A DNA stretch of 64,000 bases from Anaerobutyricum faecale (GTDB taxonomy: Bacteria; Bacillota; Clostridia; Lachnospirales; Lachnospiraceae): NCBI GenBank assembly GCA_019119645.1, contig DWWR01000081.1, forward strand, positions 4,433 to 68,432, in the 5' to 3' direction. A program made the translations under genes and the position numbers. The number at the start of each line of letters is the position of its first letter. The stretch's first letter is position 1. The notes under the pieces were generated by a model. The model searched no databases. It worked only from the letters and a program-made list of their open reading frames with translations, and was not told where the DNA came from. Positions 26,366 through 35,956 of this stretch are shown one piece after another.

Positions 26366-27742
26366 ATGATTATGGCACACAGACAGACACAGACCGAGTG
26401 GGAAAATGAAATGTGTCTGAAGATTCTGGATGTAATCCGCAGTGAACTTTATCTGGATTTCCGGTATCTGGACATGGCTCTTTCTGCCCTCACCTGGTCT
26501 TCCAACGAACAAATTCATACCTTTGCCACGGATGGCAGTTCCCTGTTTTTTTCCCGTGAGCAGATTCTTCGTGTATTCCGGAACAATCCGCTCTTTTTAA
26601 ACCGGGCCTATCTACACAGTATTTTTCACTGTATTTTCCGGCACCTCTGGATGCGGGGCAGCCGGGAACCGGCCATCTGGAATCTGGCCTGCGACATTGC
26701 GGTGGAATGGACCATCGATTCGTTTGAAAAAAAATCTACCCGGAGAACGCTGTCGCTGCGCAGAATGAACTATTACAAACATTTAAAAGAAGAGCATATT
26801 CCTGTCACCGCCGCTGCCATCTACCATGATCTGCTCGCCATCACGGATCATGAAGAGCAGGCTGCCCTGCAGTTTGAATTTTATACCGACGATCATCGCT
26901 TCTGGCCCAGAGATCCGTCCCAGTCTCCATCCTCTGCCCGGGCAGGGGAAAACTGGGAAAAAATCGGGCGGCGGGTCTCAAAGGAGATGGAACTCAAAGG
27001 CAAGCAGGACAGTAACGCCCTCTCCTCCGTACAGACACAGATCAGTCAGGGCAGATCCCGGCGCTCTTACCGGGAATTTCTCCGGAAATTCACGGTGTTA
27101 AAAGAAGAACTGCAGTGCGATTATGATGAATTTGACTTAAATTATTATACCTACGGACTTCGGCTGTATAAAAACATGCCTCTCATCGAACCTCTGGAAA
27201 GCCGGGAGATCATGAAAATCTCCGAGTTTGTCATCGTCATTGATACCAGCTACTCCACCAACGGTCCTCTGGTCAAACGTTTTCTGGAGGAAACTTTTCA
27301 GATCATCCGCCAGAGAGACAGTTTTTTCCGGAAGAGTCATATCCGGATCATCCAATGTGACAACCAGGTCCATACTGATACCATCATACGGTCTCAGGAA
27401 GATATCGACCGGCTGCTTCAGAATTTTTCCCTCATCGGAGGCGGCGGCACCGATTTCCGTCCGGCTTTCGCCTATGTCGACCAGCTGCTGGACGAAGGCG
27501 TCTTTCACAACCTGAGAGGATTGCTTTATTTCACCGATGGCAAGGGCATTTATCCGGCGAAACGTCCGCCTTACGAGACGGCGTTCGTCTTCGTCGATAC
27601 CCCCGGATATGGAAGAAATGTTCCGTCATCCGGCGGAACTGCGGGAACTTCTCCGCAGCAGAACGCATTTGGCGACGACATCCCGGAGGTTCCTCCCTGG
27701 GCCATGCGCATCCACCTGGATGAGGATGAACTGGGAATGTGA
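26366..27742 (+). CDS. VWA-like protein of the DUF2201 metallopeptidase-like family
   Basis: 458 residues. The N-terminal domain (about 15-200) matches the putative metallopeptidase domain of DUF2201 proteins, but the expected HExxH is HSIFH (H84, S85, H88, with H93 following), so the catalytic Glu is replaced by Ser. The C-terminal domain has the MIDAS motif VIDTSYSTNG (Asp near 292) and a GGGGTDF threonine for metal-dependent binding. Such proteins pair with MoxR ATPases, as here 81 bases downstream. The start is one of two nearby ATGs (MIMAH); the second, at 26372, is equally possible. Confidence 0.85.
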   Translation: MIMAHRQTQTEWENEMCLKILDVIRSELYLDFRYLDMALSALTWSSNEQIHTFATDGSSLFFSREQILRVFRNNPLFLNRAYLHSIFHCIFRHLWMRGSREPAIWNLACDIAVEWTIDSFEKKSTRRTLSLRRMNYYKHLKEEHIPVTAAAIYHDLLAITDHEEQAALQFEFYTDDHRFWPRDPSQSPSSARAGENWEKIGRRVSKEMELKGKQDSNALSSVQTQISQGRSRRSYREFLRKFTVLKEELQCDYDEFDLNYYTYGLRLYKNMPLIEPLESREIMKISEFVIVIDTSYSTNGPLVKRFLEETFQIIRQRDSFFRKSHIRIIQCDNQVHTDTIIRSQEDIDRLLQNFSLIGGGGTDFRPAFAYVDQLLDEGVFHNLRGLLYFTDGKGIYPAKRPPYETAFVFVDTPGYGRNVPSSGGTAGTSPQQNAFGDDIPEVPPWAMRIHLDEDELGM

Positions 27743-27823
27743 AGATTCCCCTGACATATTGAAACTATAAAATCAGGCTCTTTACCACGTTATATCATAA
27801 AGAAATTTAGAGGATTGATACCC

Positions 27824-29425
27824 ATGAATATAAAGAAAGCAAAAGAAGATATCAAAAATACTGTCCGGGCTTATCTGGACAAGGATGAATACGGTCAGTA
27901 CCGTATCCCGGAAATCCGGCAGCGTCCCATCCTTCTGATGGGACCTCCCGGCATCGGCAAGACACAGATCATGCAACAGATTGCCAGAGAGTGTAATATC
28001 GGCCTTATCGCCTATACCATCACCCATCACACAAGGCAGAGCGCCGTAGGCCTGCCTTTTATCAAGGAAGAGGTATTTGACGGCGTTACCCGCTCCGTCA
28101 CCGAATACACCATGAGCGAGATCATCAGCAGCATTTACCGCTATATGGAGGAAACCGGCAAAAAAGAAGGCATCCTTTTTATCGATGAGATCAACTGCGT
28201 TTCTGAGACGCTTGCCCCGACCATGCTGCAGTTCCTCCAGCGCAAAACCTTCGGCAATCAGGCGGTGCCAAAGGGATGGATCATCACCGCCGCCGGCAAT
28301 CCGCCGGAATACAACAAGAGTGTCCGGGATTTTGACTTCGTAACTCTGGACCGTGTGCGTAAGATTGATATTGAGGCTGATCTGGAAGCGTTTCGCAGCT
28401 ACGCCCGCACCCGCCATATCCATCCGTTTATCTTAAGCTACCTGGAGCTGCGCCCGCAGAATTTTTATCGCGTGGAAAATGATGTGGACGGTATGCAGTT
28501 TGTGACCGCCCGCGGTTGGGAAGATCTCAGTTATCTTATCTATTCCTATGAATCCCTGTCTATCCCGGTGGAAGAAGATATCATTCATCAGTTCCTGCAG
28601 CATGAAGATATCGCCAAAGATGTGGCTGCCTACTACGATCTGTATCAGAAATATCGCAATGAATATGATATCAGCCGGATCCTCACCGGAGAAGTAAAGA
28701 ATTCTGTCTTCGAACGTCTCTTCCGGGCCTCCTTCGACGAACGGCTGAGCTGCGTGGAACTGCTCACCGGCGGTCTCCACAACTATATTGCCGCCGCCAT
28801 GGAAAAAGACCGGATCACCACGGAATGTTACGCCTTTCTTAGACAGTACCAGAAGGGGCTGAAAGAGCTGCTGTCCGCTGAAACGGAGAATACCGGCCAG
28901 GACAAAACTATGGCTGTCTCCGGAAATGTATCCGATACTCCGTCCGGCAGCGCCGCCTGGAACCTGTGGCAGCAGATGCTCTCCGACCGCGATGCTTCTT
29001 TCACTCTCACAGAAAAAACCGGCCTTGTCTCCGCGGAAGATAAGAAACGGCATCTTGCAATCATGCAGCTGCTCCGGGAATGGACGCCGGATACCGTCGC
29101 CGCTCCAAAAGAAGCTTTCGGACAGGTGAAAAACGGGTTTGACCATCTGCGTGAACAGCGCAGCGAGGCTGTTACAACGGCCTCAAAAGCTCTCGACTAC
29201 AGTTTTACCTTTATGGAGGACGCTTTCGGCGAAGGACAGGAGATGGTCATCTTCGTCACCGAACTTACCATGGATCCGGAAATCTCCGCTTTCATCACTG
29301 AAAACGGCTGCGAGAAATATTTCCAGTACAATAAGACTCTTCTGGTAGGCAGCCGCCGAGCCGCCATCTTAAACGAGCTGAACCGGGATGACATTTATTC
29401 GGATGCTTCGGCGTATGAGTTTTAG
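27824..29425 (+). CDS. MoxR-type AAA+ ATPase
   Basis: 533 residues from the ATG nine bases after AGAGG; a TTG three codons earlier is also open. Walker A is GPPGIGKT (G40-T47), Walker B is ILFIDEIN (D121, E122), sensor 1 is ITAAGNPPEYN, and the arginine-finger region is FVTLDRVRKI. The last 250 residues form a helical domain I do not recognise. MoxR ATPases act with VWA proteins as chaperones or in metal-cofactor insertion, RavA-ViaA being the known pair. Here the VWA gene is directly upstream. The client is unknown. A hairpin terminator for the facing gene follows. Confidence 0.9.
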   Translation: MNIKKAKEDIKNTVRAYLDKDEYGQYRIPEIRQRPILLMGPPGIGKTQIMQQIARECNIGLIAYTITHHTRQSAVGLPFIKEEVFDGVTRSVTEYTMSEIISSIYRYMEETGKKEGILFIDEINCVSETLAPTMLQFLQRKTFGNQAVPKGWIITAAGNPPEYNKSVRDFDFVTLDRVRKIDIEADLEAFRSYARTRHIHPFILSYLELRPQNFYRVENDVDGMQFVTARGWEDLSYLIYSYESLSIPVEEDIIHQFLQHEDIAKDVAAYYDLYQKYRNEYDISRILTGEVKNSVFERLFRASFDERLSCVELLTGGLHNYIAAAMEKDRITTECYAFLRQYQKGLKELLSAETENTGQDKTMAVSGNVSDTPSGSAAWNLWQQMLSDRDASFTLTEKTGLVSAEDKKRHLAIMQLLREWTPDTVAAPKEAFGQVKNGFDHLREQRSEAVTTASKALDYSFTFMEDAFGEGQEMVIFVTELTMDPEISAFITENGCEKYFQYNKTLLVGSRRAAILNELNRDDIYSDASAYEF

Positions 29426-29511
29426 AACAATCTTATAATCCGGGTGAATGACCGGCCCACAGATTAAAATGATCGCGGACAATACTAAATGTAAAGAATC
29501 ATAGACCAAAA

Positions 29512-29560
29512 AAAAGCGCCCTGAAAGAACTTCCCACACTTTATGGGATACTTTCAGGGC
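29512..29560. terminator. Terminator after the MoxR unit and transposase remnant
   Basis: GCCCTGAAAG and CTTTCAGGGC form a ten-pair perfect stem with a 20-odd base loop. Eight A residues on the left give a strong T run for leftward transcripts. The right side has only ACTTTATAAC. Confidence 0.8.
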
Positions 29561-29623
29561 ACTTTATAACTATATTCTTAATTCACTTTCTAATTCAGTG
29601 TATACAGTTCCAGGATGCCTCTG

Positions 29624-29881
29624 TCATACCTGCACTGGTTCCCGTTCCGCAGCGCTTGCCATGATCTTTTTAATGATTGCTTCATCTACCCCCTGTTCTC
29701 TCATCAAACGCACCATCTTCTCACAGCCTTCCCGCAGGCCCTCTTCTTTTCCTCCGTTAAAGATCCTCTCTGAGTATTCACACATTTCTTGCATTCCTCC
29801 TTTTTCCCGTTTCAGATAATGTACCCGTCGGGACAGGGCTCCCTGGCTCATGTCCTCCGGGTCGCTGGTTTTATATAACAT
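29624..29881 (-). pseudogene. C-terminal remnant of a PD-(D/E)XK family transposase / Rpn nuclease
   Basis: 85 codons reading SRRVHYLKREKGGMQEMCEY and then SERIFNGGKEEGLREGCEK, which is the usual tail of Rpn-like or PD-(D/E)XK transposase proteins. The nuclease domain is absent and no coding similarity continues upstream of 29881. It may still be expressed from the MLYKTSD start but cannot be catalytic. Intact relatives are around 300 residues. It marks an old mobile-element insertion between the MoxR unit and the sulfation block. Confidence 0.7.
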
Positions 29882-29947
29882 TTTTTAATCCACCACAGTG
29901 TAATCCCAGCGGAGCGTTTTTTCTTTCATAGAAACACCGTTTCCTAT

Positions 29948-29994
29948 AAAAGCAAAAAACACTGTCCTATGTTTTTACATAAGACAGTGTTAAA
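29948..29994 (-). terminator. Terminator of the sulfation operon
   Basis: AACACTGTCCTATGT and ACATAAGACAGTGTT pair around a T-rich loop with one mismatch. The left A run (GCAAAAAACAC) gives a T run on the minus strand, after the CHR transporter gene. Confidence 0.85.
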
Positions 29995-30040
29995 GACATA
30001 AATTAGTGATGTAACTGTTGATGATATCTCTCATGATATT

Positions 30041-31489
30041 CTATATAGCCGCAAACAGGTTACATCCCACAAAGGAAATGGCCGCGGAAAGAAGAATCTT
30101 CCACAGAAGATGGATATCTTTTTTCTGCTCCAGCACAAAGACCAGAGCAATGATAATCAATGTGATTACCGATAAGATCGTCATGGTCAGGCTTCCTCCG
30201 GCGATTTCCAGAATACCGGAAAGGTATAGTGACAACGCCACGTTTAAAAGCAGACCGGAAATGATCGGACGGATAAAATGTTTGACCACCGCGAAAATCC
30301 GGAGATTCTCATATTTATCATAAATCATCCGGACGACAATGACGATGGCTCCCGAAGCCGCCACACTGCAGGCAAAACCGCAGACGGCCATAAACAGTCC
30401 CATGACCACAGAACCATTCTGTTGAAAGCCCATGACATAGCCGCAGCCGGAAAGGATCTTACAGAGAATGGAACCCGGCAGCGCGTTGGCCACCGATACG
30501 ATACTTCCATAGAAATCCTGATAACTGATCATTCCGCTGTCCACAAACATTCCCTGTGCTACGGACAGGTATGCGTCTCCACCTCCGAAGGAAAGCACGG
30601 AAGACAGGAAACCATCTCCGATATATCTGGCAACTCCCGGCAGGGATATGATCGCCGGGAAAGAGAGAATCACCGTAAACAAGCCCCAGCATATGAGAGA
30701 GATGGCCAGCGCCTTTCCTGCAAAAGCTCTCTTCTGGGAACTTTCCATGAGTGTCTGCACCATACCGATGACAGACAGCAGAATCATCAGTCCCACCAGA
30801 AACGGCTGCAGCACTCCCGGAATGAGATGAGCCTTGCCGGCACACAGGAAATATAAAAGTGCAATGACGAGGGCCGGAATTGCCCGTTTCTTATCCCGTG
30901 GTTTTCCCTTGGTAAAAAGAATCACAAAAAATGCCGCTCCCAGTATCTGAATAGTGGAAATACCAAAGATCGGTGTGATGGATAAACCAAGAATCTGATA
31001 GATATTTGCCTCTCCGGAGAGCAAAAAGACTCCCATCATAATAATAAAATACAGGATGCTCTCATTCTTATCCTTCGCCTGCTGCAAAGTTCCGGTACAG
31101 TACCTGATCAGAGTGAGAATTATGTAGGCGGAGATTCCCACTGCAAGATAACTGATCTGTGTTTTGAGCATCTGTCCCGCGCTGGAAAAAATGACCAGAA
31201 ATAACACGGTGAGAAAGGCTCCCGGAAAGGCCATGGCGGAGGCGGCAGCCATCATGCCCCTGTTTCCATCGGTCTGATAACCGATTCCGCTGGCGATTTC
31301 CACCGGGAGCGCTCCCGGCGTAATACTGGCGATCATTACCTCATTATTAAATTGTTCTTCTGTTACGACCTTATTTTTCTCCACGATTTCTTCTTCTATA
31401 ACAGGAATGAGGGCGGTACCGCCCCCAAATCCTATAAAACCGATTTTTAACATGGTCGTAATCATTGACGTAAACTTTTTTGTGTTCAT
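30041..31489 (-). CDS. CHR-family (ChrA-like) anion transporter
   Basis: 482 residues with two homologous halves, each starting with a GFGGG-type motif (IGFIGFGGGTALIPVIEEE near the N-terminus and SFGGGDAYLSVAQG in the middle). This is the long form of the chromate transport family, with about ten membrane spans. Characterised members export chromate and are influenced by sulfate. The start ATG lies 12 bases after the stop codon of the sulfotransferase, with GAGGC inside the gap, so the two are translationally linked. I infer an anion role in the sulfation pathway, for instance sulfate movement, rather than chromate resistance. This is not proven. Confidence 0.88.
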   Translation of the reverse strand: MNTKKFTSMITTMLKIGFIGFGGGTALIPVIEEEIVEKNKVVTEEQFNNEVMIASITPGALPVEIASGIGYQTDGNRGMMAAASAMAFPGAFLTVLFLVIFSSAGQMLKTQISYLAVGISAYIILTLIRYCTGTLQQAKDKNESILYFIIMMGVFLLSGEANIYQILGLSITPIFGISTIQILGAAFFVILFTKGKPRDKKRAIPALVIALLYFLCAGKAHLIPGVLQPFLVGLMILLSVIGMVQTLMESSQKRAFAGKALAISLICWGLFTVILSFPAIISLPGVARYIGDGFLSSVLSFGGGDAYLSVAQGMFVDSGMISYQDFYGSIVSVANALPGSILCKILSGCGYVMGFQQNGSVVMGLFMAVCGFACSVAASGAIVIVVRMIYDKYENLRIFAVVKHFIRPIISGLLLNVALSLYLSGILEIAGGSLTMTILSVITLIIIALVFVLEQKKDIHLLWKILLSAAISFVGCNLFAAI

Positions 31490-31501
31490 TATCAATGCCT
31501 C

Positions 31502-32968
31502 TTACTGATCTTTTCCTGAAATGTGGCGGATTTTTCTCTTCAGTCTGTAGAAGAAAACGTCTTCCCGCAGATCCTTGATCATCTTCTCAAGCTCTTTCTT
31601 CGTCTGTCTATCTCTGTCACTGGCCTCTTTCCGGATCTCGGCGTTCTCCCGTTTCAGGTCAAAAATCTCATTTTTCAGGAGAAGATTTTCCGTACGCAGA
31701 GCGTGGATTCTGTTATCGGCTGTCTCAATCCTGCGGGTGGTCTCGGTCATGTCCTCAATCTCTTTGTGCTGGTTTAATACCACCTCGCTGACAGTCTCGA
31801 ACTTTTCTTCTTCTTCCGGTGTGATGCCCTGCGCCTCCTGCTCTTCCTTTTTCTCCAGCTCAAACTCTTCGGCGTACTGCTTCACAGCCTCAATTCTGCT
31901 CTCCTTGAGACGCTCCATATCCTGAGTCATCTTATCTATACATTCCTGTTGACGCACAACCACATCAGCAAAGTAACGGATGATATCCTCGTACATAAAA
32001 CGATTCTGCGGTGTCCAGCACTCGCCTTCTTTGATCTTTGTGTCAAACAGCGGCTCGTCCTGTCCCAGATATTCCTTTGCGATTGCCTGATTGCTTTTCT
32101 CATATCGTTTCAGAAATGCGGTGAGTTCTTCTTTGGAAAACATCGTAAAATTATTTTCCGCATCCTTTAACTCCTCACAAGTCATAGCAGCATTTCTCAT
32201 GAAAGCGACCACTCTCGGATTATCCGGCAGCACGGAGTTCACAATCCGCATAATCTCCTGACTGTTCCCGGTAAGAGACTTGTTCGCTTCTGCTTCCGTT
32301 ATCTGATATTCATCCTTATATTCCAATCCAATTGCCTCCAAAAAATCAGAAAAAATAGTGTTTCCGTTTCCTTTAAATTTATCCCGCTCAAACACGCGGA
32401 CAATGATATTTTCCTTTCCAACGACCGCAGCGATCTTTTCCAGATGATTATAGTAATTCAGCACGATCCGCCGGGTCTTTTTCTTAAAGGAAAGCCATTT
32501 GATACAGGCGTTGGTATTCCATCCTTCCTTCACCTGCTGGCTGAGCCAGGAATTGGCCATACCATCCTGTCTTCTCAGATATACAATAACCTTGATATCA
32601 TAGCCGTGTTCCCTGGCATCCGCCTTAATTTTTTCCCAGAATTCAAACTTTGCTCCCAGGGAGGCATGCCAGATATTCTCATCGGAAAGGATGACATTGG
32701 GATACTTTTTAAATTCTTCATGGATCATGGCAAGACCTCTGTCCCAGAGTTCTTTTTCCATCTCCACATTTTCCGTCTTATCAGGATAATAAACCCTTCC
32801 CACAAGAAAATGTCCGTTTCTCCGATGAGCCACGTGAGGATACACAAAATCCAGCAGCGGATAACTGTATCCTTTTTCCCGGAAACGCTCCTGATTCTCC
32901 ACAAAAAACATCTGAATGGATGTGGTCGCCGTCTTCGGCGTTCCCATGTGTATATACAGTGTTGGCAT
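31502..32968 (-). CDS. PAPS-dependent sulfotransferase with C-terminal coiled coil
   Basis: 488 residues. The PAPS 5'-phosphosulfate loop is HMGTPKTATTSIQ (residues 8-19) and the 3'-phosphate motif is VYLRRQDGMANSW (R132/R133, S140). The last 120 residues are a heptad-rich coiled coil ending in a basic tail (FFYRLKRKIRHISGK). Similar tails occur on surface-polysaccharide enzymes and may hold it at the membrane. It is about 100 residues longer than its two paralogues at 44.3 and 46.4 kb because of this coil. It transfers sulfate from PAPS to an acceptor that cannot be read from sequence. It lies directly after the PAPS-making genes and is coupled to the CHR transporter. Confidence 0.88.
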   Translation of the reverse strand: MPTLYIHMGTPKTATTSIQMFFVENQERFREKGYSYPLLDFVYPHVAHRRNGHFLVGRVYYPDKTENVEMEKELWDRGLAMIHEEFKKYPNVILSDENIWHASLGAKFEFWEKIKADAREHGYDIKVIVYLRRQDGMANSWLSQQVKEGWNTNACIKWLSFKKKTRRIVLNYYNHLEKIAAVVGKENIIVRVFERDKFKGNGNTIFSDFLEAIGLEYKDEYQITEAEANKSLTGNSQEIMRIVNSVLPDNPRVVAFMRNAAMTCEELKDAENNFTMFSKEELTAFLKRYEKSNQAIAKEYLGQDEPLFDTKIKEGECWTPQNRFMYEDIIRYFADVVVRQQECIDKMTQDMERLKESRIEAVKQYAEEFELEKKEEQEAQGITPEEEEKFETVSEVVLNQHKEIEDMTETTRRIETADNRIHALRTENLLLKNEIFDLKRENAEIRKEASDRDRQTKKELEKMIKDLREDVFFYRLKRKIRHISGKDQ

Positions 32969-33064
32969 TCGTTCTTCCTCTTCCTCAGATTTATTTGATC
33001 AGTACAGGAACAGTCACGGTTCCGGCATTTTGCCGAATCCGGTACCGCTATCCTGTGGATTTAT

Positions 33065-34891
33065 CTAAATCTGTCCCTCAATTTGTTTCAGAAGCGCATC
33101 CACGCACTCTTCCAGAGGCATACTGCTGGTGTCAATGGTCACATCCGGATGCTCCGGCACTTCATACGGACTTGAAATTCCGGTAAAGTTCGGAATCTCA
33201 CCAGCTCTCGCCTTCTTATATAAGCCCTTCACATCACGTTTTTCACATTCTTTCAGTGGTGTGCTTACATATACTTCAATGAAGCTGTCCTCACCGATGA
33301 TCTCTTTTGCCTTTCTTCGGTCTCTCACGTAAGGGGAGATGAAGGATGTGATGACGATCAGTCCGGCGTCATTCATCAGCTTGGCTACCTCGGAGATACG
33401 ACGGATATTCTCAATACGGTCCGCCTCCTTGAAACCAAGGTTTTTGTTAAGCCCCATACGGACATTATCTCCATCCAGAAGCATGGTGTGCTTTCCGAGA
33501 GCCACCAGACGTTTCTCCAGCTCGTTGGCCAGGGTGGACTTACCAGATCCGGACAGACCAGTCATCCAGATGGTCTTTGGCTGCTGACCCTTCTGCTGTG
33601 CACGGAACTCTCTTGTGATATCCATCTCATGCCAGGTCAGGTTATCAGTACGACGCAGAGAATGCATAACAACGCCACAGGCAGAAGTCATATTTGTAAT
33701 ACGGTCAATGAGGATCAGACAACCCAGCGCCTGATTTTTCTTAAATTTATCGAATACGATCTTATCGGAAACGGAGATATCGCAGACAGCGATCTCATTT
33801 TTATAAATCGTATCGGCGTGAACTTCATTTCCTGTATTGACATCAATTTTATACTTGATATTCATGACAACAGCCGGAACCATCTTCGTGCCAAGCTTTA
33901 AGAGATAGTTCTTTCCGGCAACCAGATAAGAATCATCCATCCAGAGCAGTTCCGCTGTAAACAGATTGCCGACGATCGGCTTCGTATCTTTCGCCAGCAC
34001 GCAGCCTCTGGAAACGTCCACCTCTCTGTCCAGAGAAATGGTAACGGCATGGCCGGCATCGGAAGTCTTTACTTCCTTTCCGCTGTCGATGATTCCCTTT
34101 ACCACTGCCTTCTCGTTGGAAGGAAGAGCGGTAATCTCATCGCCAACGCTGATCTCACCGGTCTCGATCTGTCCCTGGAATCCACGGAATGTACGGTCCG
34201 GACGGCATACACGCTGTACCGGCATGGTAAATCCTGTCTCGGAAGGATTCTCATGAACATCGATATTCTCCAGATAAGTCAGAAGAGACTCACCCTTATA
34301 CCAAGGCATATGGCTGGATTTTACCGTAACATTGTCGCCCTCTGTGGCCGAAACCGGAAGAATCTTGATGGAATTATAATCGTATTCTCCCATCATCATC
34401 TTAATCTCTTTCTGAATCTTATCAAAACGGTTCTCATCATAATGGATCAGGTCCATCTTATTGACTGCGAACACGAAATGTTTGATACCCATCAGAGCAC
34501 AGATTCTCGTATGTCTTCTGGTCTGCACCAGAACTCCCTGGGTGGCGTCCACCAGGATAACCGCCAGATCCGCGAAGGATGCGCCCACCGCCATATTTCT
34601 TGTGTACTCTTCATGTCCCGGCGTATCTGCCACGATGAAAGAACGGTGTTCCGTGGTGAAATAGCGGTACGCCACGTCGATGGTGATTCCCTGTTCTCTC
34701 TCTGCCATAAGGCCGTCCAGCAGCAGGGAATAATCGATGGCTCCTCCTCTGGAACCCACCTTGCTGTCCAGTTCCAGCGCTTTCTCCTGGTCTGCAAATA
34801 ACAGCTTGGCGTCATAAAGCATATGTCCGATCAAAGTGGACTTACCGTCGTCCACACTTCCACAGGTAATAAATTTAAGAAGACTATTCAT
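33065..34891 (-). CDS. cysNC: CysN-CysC fusion: ATP sulfurylase GTPase subunit plus APS kinase
   Basis: 608 residues. The N-terminal part is an EF-Tu-like GTPase with GSVDDGKST (11-19), ADTPGHEEY and NKMD, the regulatory subunit of the heterodimeric ATP sulfurylase. The C-terminal part from about residue 435 is APS kinase, with GLSGSGKST, LDGDNVRMGLNKNLGF and SFISPYVRDR. The fusion makes PAPS from ATP and sulfate together with CysD, as in rhizobial NodQ. The ATG follows the CysD stop by one base (TAAAATG), so the two are coupled. A longer frame overlapping cysD is rejected. Confidence 0.96.
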   Translation of the reverse strand: MNSLLKFITCGSVDDGKSTLIGHMLYDAKLLFADQEKALELDSKVGSRGGAIDYSLLLDGLMAEREQGITIDVAYRYFTTEHRSFIVADTPGHEEYTRNMAVGASFADLAVILVDATQGVLVQTRRHTRICALMGIKHFVFAVNKMDLIHYDENRFDKIQKEIKMMMGEYDYNSIKILPVSATEGDNVTVKSSHMPWYKGESLLTYLENIDVHENPSETGFTMPVQRVCRPDRTFRGFQGQIETGEISVGDEITALPSNEKAVVKGIIDSGKEVKTSDAGHAVTISLDREVDVSRGCVLAKDTKPIVGNLFTAELLWMDDSYLVAGKNYLLKLGTKMVPAVVMNIKYKIDVNTGNEVHADTIYKNEIAVCDISVSDKIVFDKFKKNQALGCLILIDRITNMTSACGVVMHSLRRTDNLTWHEMDITREFRAQQKGQQPKTIWMTGLSGSGKSTLANELEKRLVALGKHTMLLDGDNVRMGLNKNLGFKEADRIENIRRISEVAKLMNDAGLIVITSFISPYVRDRRKAKEIIGEDSFIEVYVSTPLKECEKRDVKGLYKKARAGEIPNFTGISSPYEVPEHPDVTIDTSSMPLEECVDALLKQIEGQI

Positions 34892-34892
34892 T

Positions 34893-35795
34893 TTAGAAGT
34901 AACCCTCCCTCTTTCTCTTTTCCATGCTGGCTGCTCCGCCGTCACTGTCGATGACACGACTGGTACGTTCTGACGATACAGCACTCAGAGTTTCGTCGAT
35001 GATGGCGTCCAGAGTATCTGCTGTACTCTCAATACCTCCGGTCAGCGGATAACATCCGAGAGTACGGAAACGGATCATGCCATGTTCAATCTTTTCGCCC
35101 TCTCTTAACCGCATTCTGTCATCATCCACCATGATGATATTGCCGTCTCTTCTGACGAACGGACGGTCCGCCGCAAAATACAGCGGTACGATCTCGATAT
35201 TTTCCCGCTTGATATATTGCCAGATATCTGACTCTGTCCAGTTGGAAATCGGGAAGACACGCATCTCCTCACCTTTGTGAATCTGCGTATTATAAAGCTT
35301 CCACATTTCCGGACGCTGATTCTTCGGATCCCAGGCATGGCTGGAATTACGGAAGGAGAAAATACGCTCCTTGGCACGGGACTTTTCCTCGTCTCTCCGG
35401 CCGCCGCCGAAAGCCGCGGTAAAACCATATTTGTCCAGAGCCTGCTTCAATGCCTGCGTCTTCATGATATCCGTATAGGCAGCGCCATGGTCAAATGGGT
35501 TGATGCCCCTTTTTACACCGTCCTCATTGATATATTCAATCATATCAAGGCCATACTTCTTTGCAGTTTTATCACGGAACTCAATCATTTCCTTAAACTT
35601 CCATGTGGTATTTACATGAAGGAACGGAAACGGCGGTTTTTCCGGATAAAACGCTTTCAGTGCCAGATGCAGCATGACTGAAGAGTCTTTTCCGATGGAA
35701 TAAAGCATTACAGGTTTTTCACATTCTGCTACAACCTCACGCATGATGTATATCGCTTCCGCTTCCAACGCATCAAGATGTGTCATATCACTCAT
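34893..35795 (-). CDS. cysD: Sulfate adenylyltransferase subunit 2 (PP-loop ATPase)
   Basis: 300 residues, the catalytic subunit that forms APS from ATP and sulfate. The PP-loop is YSIGKDSSVMLHLA. Other marks are LHVNTTWKFKEMI, FGGGRRDEEKSRAKER and the C-terminal RTLGCYPLTGGIES. AGGAGTATGATTC precedes the ATG. It forms an operon with cysNC and the sulfotransferase. It may have its own promoter, since a hairpin at 35905-35934 separates it from the upstream gene. No PAPS reductase (CysH) or sulfite reductase is seen in the window. Confidence 0.96.
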   Translation of the reverse strand: MSDMTHLDALEAEAIYIMREVVAECEKPVMLYSIGKDSSVMLHLALKAFYPEKPPFPFLHVNTTWKFKEMIEFRDKTAKKYGLDMIEYINEDGVKRGINPFDHGAAYTDIMKTQALKQALDKYGFTAAFGGGRRDEEKSRAKERIFSFRNSSHAWDPKNQRPEMWKLYNTQIHKGEEMRVFPISNWTESDIWQYIKRENIEIVPLYFAADRPFVRRDGNIIMVDDDRMRLREGEKIEHGMIRFRTLGCYPLTGGIESTADTLDAIIDETLSAVSSERTSRVIDSDGGAASMEKRKREGYF

Positions 35796-35904
35796 GAATC
35801 ATACTCCTATTCTATAAATTTTGGTGTCGGGACGCCTGCGGATTCCTGTATATTCCATACGGTACCCGGCGTCAGAAAATATTGATAGTAAAAATATATA
35901 ACAA

Positions 35905-35934
35905 CAGAGAAAGAGTGTTTCCGCTCCGTCTCTG
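35905..35934 (-). terminator. Possible weak terminator before cysD
   Basis: CAGAGA...TCTCTG with an inner GAG...CTC pair. On the minus strand it is followed by a T-rich tract (TTGTTATATATTTTT). It could split the pyruvyl transferase gene from cysD, or only reduce read-through. Confidence 0.4.
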
Positions 35935-35956
35935 GTATTAACATACGGTACAAACA

